A DNA stretch of 32,101 nucleotides from a virus: positions 1-32,101 of the IMG/VR virus record IMGVR_UViG_3300044614_000191; one strand, given 5' to 3'. The notes beneath the pieces are model-generated. The model was not told where the DNA came from. It made no database searches and worked only from the letters and a program-made list of their open reading frames with translations. Position 1 is the stretch's first letter; the number at the start of each line of letters is the position of its first letter. Both the position numbers and the translations under genes were made by a program. This document shows positions 30,670 to 32,101 of the stretch, piece by piece.

Positions 30670-32101
30670 CAGCGGCGTCCGTCTGGTCTAATATCAATAC
30701 GCATCGCGCCCATCTGCCAACCGACTCCTAAGTCTGATGAGGCCAAACGGAAGGACATCTGTCTCCCCCTGATGCGGGTATAGACCTGCCCGGTATAAAG
30801 CTCAATCGGAATAGCAGTAGTTTCCTGAACAGTAGGCGAGTCACCCACGCCATACGGAGTACCGGAGTTCTGTCGGGCTTTAACTGTCAATGTGACGGCG
30901 GGCGTATTAGAAGTTGACCCGATGAACGTCAAGTCAGGCAGGATACGCCAGACATATCCAAAGTTGTGTCCATCACCGATATCAAAGTCCGACGACTCTA
31001 CGTATGCCTCAATCGGCAGTGTGGTTGCAGTAGAACGGTCATCGTTACCAAACTCGTGGTTCATGACCTGATTTGGAACTTGGTACACAACTGGGGTGTA
31101 CTGAATGTGAGTAGTAGCAGAAGTGCCGTCATACCCACGAGTGCATCCAGTTAGCGACGTTGAAGTCTTGCCCGTATATCGAATCTTCTCAAAGTCAATC
31201 GTCACCACGCCCTCGTTTGGATAGGACGCAGTATTGACCACCGGAATGATGTCAGCGGTCGAAGTGATCTGGGGGATTTCGATCGTGCCATATACCGTCA
31301 CCGGGGCAGTCGTAGCATTTGCAAACGTGACCGAAGAAGTAGTAGCAGATAATATTTGGTAAGTACCGTTGTATCCTGCGGGCTGCACTTCTTTGACGGT
31401 AACGTATGTGCCCGGTATTGGGGCTTCGGTCTGTGGGGGGAACGTAATGGTCACGTTAGTGCCGTTACCCGATATCGTCAGCGTTTGCAGAGCAGTGGGT
31501 CCGACATACGATTTTTGATAGCTAAACGCAGCCATCGGGAACTGACGTAGCGGCGAGTCAAGCCAATACCCACGCTCAAGGCTGCCATATGCCCACGTGT
31601 TTTCCACGTAGTTGTAGATGATGTAGCGGTTGTTGATAAGGCTGTCGGCAGTGGGGTAGAACCACCACACTTCGTTATAACCTTCGTTAGAACCGCAAAC
31701 GATCTGGGCTAATTGGTCAGTGTTAATGTTTGTGAAGATGAACTGACGAAGTGCACAAGGCAGTGTCTCAACACGGCCAGAATAGACGTAGAACTTGTCC
31801 ACACCCATCCAGTAGGTCACGTTGTTAACGGTGTACGCCGCGTTAGGCGAAGCGATAGAAATGTTATCCAACAACAGGTTTACGCCCCACACGTACGGAG
31901 GACCGAGATACTGCATGGAGAAGATAGCCGCGTCCGTCCATATAAGAATTTCTTGACGGGTATCGGTTGCGGTAACAATGTAAGAACCGTATGAAAGACG
32001 AGTTTCACCGGATTGATTAAGCGTAGATGGTACCCACTCGAACGGGTTATCTGCATCCGACCAGCGAACTAACAACGGATCAAAGTCTTCAGAGAAGTTG
32101 A
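30669..32101 (-). CDS. Tail protein, P22 gp10-like stabilisation/hub type, 5' end cut off
   Basis: The frame is open to the window edge: codons before the TTG at 32075 read NFSEDFDPL and continue, so the apparent start is not the real one. The 476 visible residues begin with a segment like packaged-DNA stabilisation proteins of short-tailed phages (WSDADNPFEWVPS, GSYIVTATDTRQEILIWTD, VTYWMGVDKFYVYSGR). A central insert (about 195-330 from the edge) holds Ig-like strands and an EKIRYTGKTSTSLTGCTRGY domain found in phage tail proteins. Closing the head-tail portal after packaging is the inferred role. Confidence 0.75.
   Translation of the reverse strand, partial: NFSEDFDPLLVRWSDADNPFEWVPSTLNQSGETRLSYGSYIVTATDTRQEILIWTDAAIFSMQYLGPPYVWGVNLLLDNISIASPNAAYTVNNVTYWMGVDKFYVYSGRVETLPCALRQFIFTNINTDQLAQIVCGSNEGYNEVWWFYPTADSLINNRYIIYNYVENTWAYGSLERGYWLDSPLRQFPMAAFSYQKSYVGPTALQTLTISGNGTNVTITFPPQTEAPIPGTYVTVKEVQPAGYNGTYQILSATTSSVTFANATTAPVTVYGTIEIPQITSTADIIPVVNTASYPNEGVVTIDFEKIRYTGKTSTSLTGCTRGYDGTSATTHIQYTPVVYQVPNQVMNHEFGNDDRSTATTLPIEAYVESSDFDIGDGHNFGYVWRILPDLTFIGSTSNTPAVTLTVKARQNSGTPYGVGDSPTVQETTAIPIELYTGQVYTRIRGRQMSFRLASSDLGVGWQMGAMRIDIRPDGRR

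Noticed and set aside
1-32101. tRNA genes, CRISPR array, integrase, insertion sequence, retroelement
   Set aside because: No T-arm signature, no regularly spaced repeats, and no recombinase, transposase or reverse transcriptase motif was seen on either strand.
17397-32101. Separate lysis cassette (holin, endolysin, spanin)
   Set aside because: No small membrane-protein/endolysin pair is visible; the only wall-degrading domain is the N-terminus of the giant virion protein.

Overview
The window looks like part of a tailed double-stranded DNA bacteriophage genome (Caudoviricetes), probably environmental and probably short-tailed (podovirus-like). This rests on a packed block of very small genes, a phage replication module (family A DNA polymerase, primase fused to a DUF927-type helicase, SNF2 helicase, nucleases), and an opposing block of very large virion genes. 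The virion block resembles a P22 gp10-like tail protein followed by ejection or internal-virion proteins. No terminase, portal, capsid, integrase, tRNA or CRISPR array is visible, so the genome continues past at least the right edge, where the last gene is cut. The host cannot be named; base composition looks moderately GC-rich.

Layout. Positions 1-692 are non-coding. They hold about fifteen copies of a TTTGTG[C/T] heptamer, a perfect 19-bp inverted repeat (318-336 / 443-461), an AT-rich tract and a sigma-70-like promoter, so this is a good candidate for a replication origin or master control region. From 693 to 7818 about 27 small genes run rightward. Most are joined by 4-nt ATGA/GTGA overlaps. 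They include a SprT-like metallopeptidase, a VRR-NUC nuclease, an HTH-DUF3310 fusion, a GNAT acetyltransferase, an HNH endonuclease and a zinc-finger protein of 59 residues. From 7815 to 17400 lies the replication/recombination module: DNA polymerase with 3'-5' exonuclease, four-cysteine PD-(D/E)XK nuclease, coiled-coil protein, HNH-like basic protein, SNF2 helicase, a conserved phage protein, a four-cysteine candidate ssDNA-binding protein, an HTH protein and a primase-helicase. A structured intergenic RNA candidate (10941-11096) sits before the SNF2 gene, and a terminator sits before the primase.

From 17397 to the right edge all genes run leftward and belong to the virion. In transcription order they are a tail protein (5' end outside the window), a beta-rich fibre/decoration-like protein, an 840-residue protein with a 12-proline run, a Gln/Gly-rich 381-residue protein, a 654-residue coiled-coil protein and a 2329-residue giant with a lysozyme-like N-terminal domain and an HExxH motif. 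The two blocks converge and overlap by 4 nt at 17397-17400.

The most interesting signals are: (1) a 67-codon reading frame nested in the giant virion gene (22046-22249) where the host frame turns to rare-looking codons, which suggests dual coding; (2) strong over-representation of TTTAAA, mostly as RTTTAAAY, across the window; (3) the repeat-rich left end; (4) the hairpin-rich RNA candidate at 10941-11096; (5) twin promoters carrying the TTTAAA palindrome in the spacer. All counts are by eye.
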